Part shown: one piece after another, positions 13,198 to 13,289 of the stretch | Layout: each line of letters begins with the position of its first letter | How positions within the stretch are numbered: the first letter of the stretch is position 1 | Assembly (NCBI GenBank): GCA_900547945.1 | Contig: URIT01000094.1 | Coordinates: forward strand, 1-13,289 | DNA from: an uncultured bacterium | GTDB taxonomy: Bacteria; Verrucomicrobiota; Kiritimatiellia; RFP12; UBA1067 | Direction: 5' to 3' | DNA: 13,289 nt | The notes under the pieces: model-generated | Database searches by the model: none | What the model was told of the DNA's origin: nothing | What the model saw: only the letters and a program-made list of their open reading frames with translations | Position numbers and translations under genes: made by a program

Positions 13198-13289
13198 ATG
13201 AACCATCTGCACATGACGCGGCGCGCGTTCGTGGGGGCGGCGGCGGGGGCGTGCCTCGGCACCGGGGGGCTGCGCGCGGCGGCGGCGGC
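13198..13289 (+). CDS. N-terminus of a Tat-exported protein (cut by window end)
   Basis: Partial frame from ATG 13198 (ATG 13186 and 13213 are alternatives; no strong ribosome site is seen). It encodes HLHMTRRAFVGAAAGACLG and an Ala-rich run: a twin-arginine motif (TRRAFVG) followed by a mildly hydrophobic core, typical of Tat signal peptides. The mature protein lies outside the window, so its function cannot be given. It begins within 5 nt of the end of the ORF6N gene. Confidence 0.65.
   Translation, partial: MNHLHMTRRAFVGAAAGACLGTGGLRAAAA

Overview
The window is GC-rich, tightly packed bacterial DNA whose coding regions strongly prefer G or C at third codon positions. The gene set points to a gut- or rumen-type member of the Verrucomicrobiota/Kiritimatiellota side of the PVC group. 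The clues are a LA_2272-like surface repeat protein, a direct glutaminyl-tRNA synthetase, a pyrophosphate-type phosphofructokinase, an AGCS amino-acid symporter, an ORF6N/PLD-like protein and a Tat-exported protein at the edge. This placement is inference from gene content; the window has no rRNA or other marker that would settle it.

Layout. 1-186: short leader with a 17-bp direct repeat and a -10-like site. 187-666: exported protein made of 15-residue repeats. 719-2440: glnS. 2425-3162 and 3162-4364 (minus strand): ispE and pfp, a two-gene operon transcribed pfp first, converging on glnS with overlapping 3' ends. 4365-4514: divergent promoter region. 4515-7826: an accessory, rearranged locus. 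It starts with a secreted protein split by a frameshift, whose C-terminal half carries a permuted-papain-like (LRAT/NlpC-like) NNC-x-H motif. Then come two close paralogues (5456-6046, 6236-6823), a third, diverged relative (6844-7422) and a 36-codon internal-deletion remnant of the same family (7437-7547). Two copies of a ~96-bp repeat with a hairpin separate them. A frameshifted small membrane-protein gene (7559-7826) closes the block. 7835-8326: small lipoprotein. 8332-9087: trmJ. 9088-9155: perfect hairpin plus a 30-bp tandem repeat. 9218-10843 and 10869-12254: AGCS symporter and an ASKHA/ROK-like kinase homologue in one operon. 12264-13193: ORF6N plus PLD-like protein. 13198-end: start of a Tat-signal protein.

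How it fits together. glnS, ispE, pfp and trmJ are housekeeping genes for translation, isoprenoid precursors, glycolysis and tRNA modification. The PPi-type phosphofructokinase suggests pyrophosphate-linked glycolysis, common in anaerobes. The symporter and kinase-like pair looks like a small uptake/utilisation operon with a clear sigma-70 promoter. The most unusual part is 4445-7830. A secreted papain-like protein is followed by a tandem, duplicating and decaying array of secreted proteins with MORN-like C-terminal repeats. This arrangement resembles effector-plus-tandem-immunity loci, but no function is proven. Two genes (pfp and the 7835 lipoprotein) have an extended -10 box exactly 7 nt before their ATG and no Shine-Dalgarno sequence, which predicts leaderless mRNAs.
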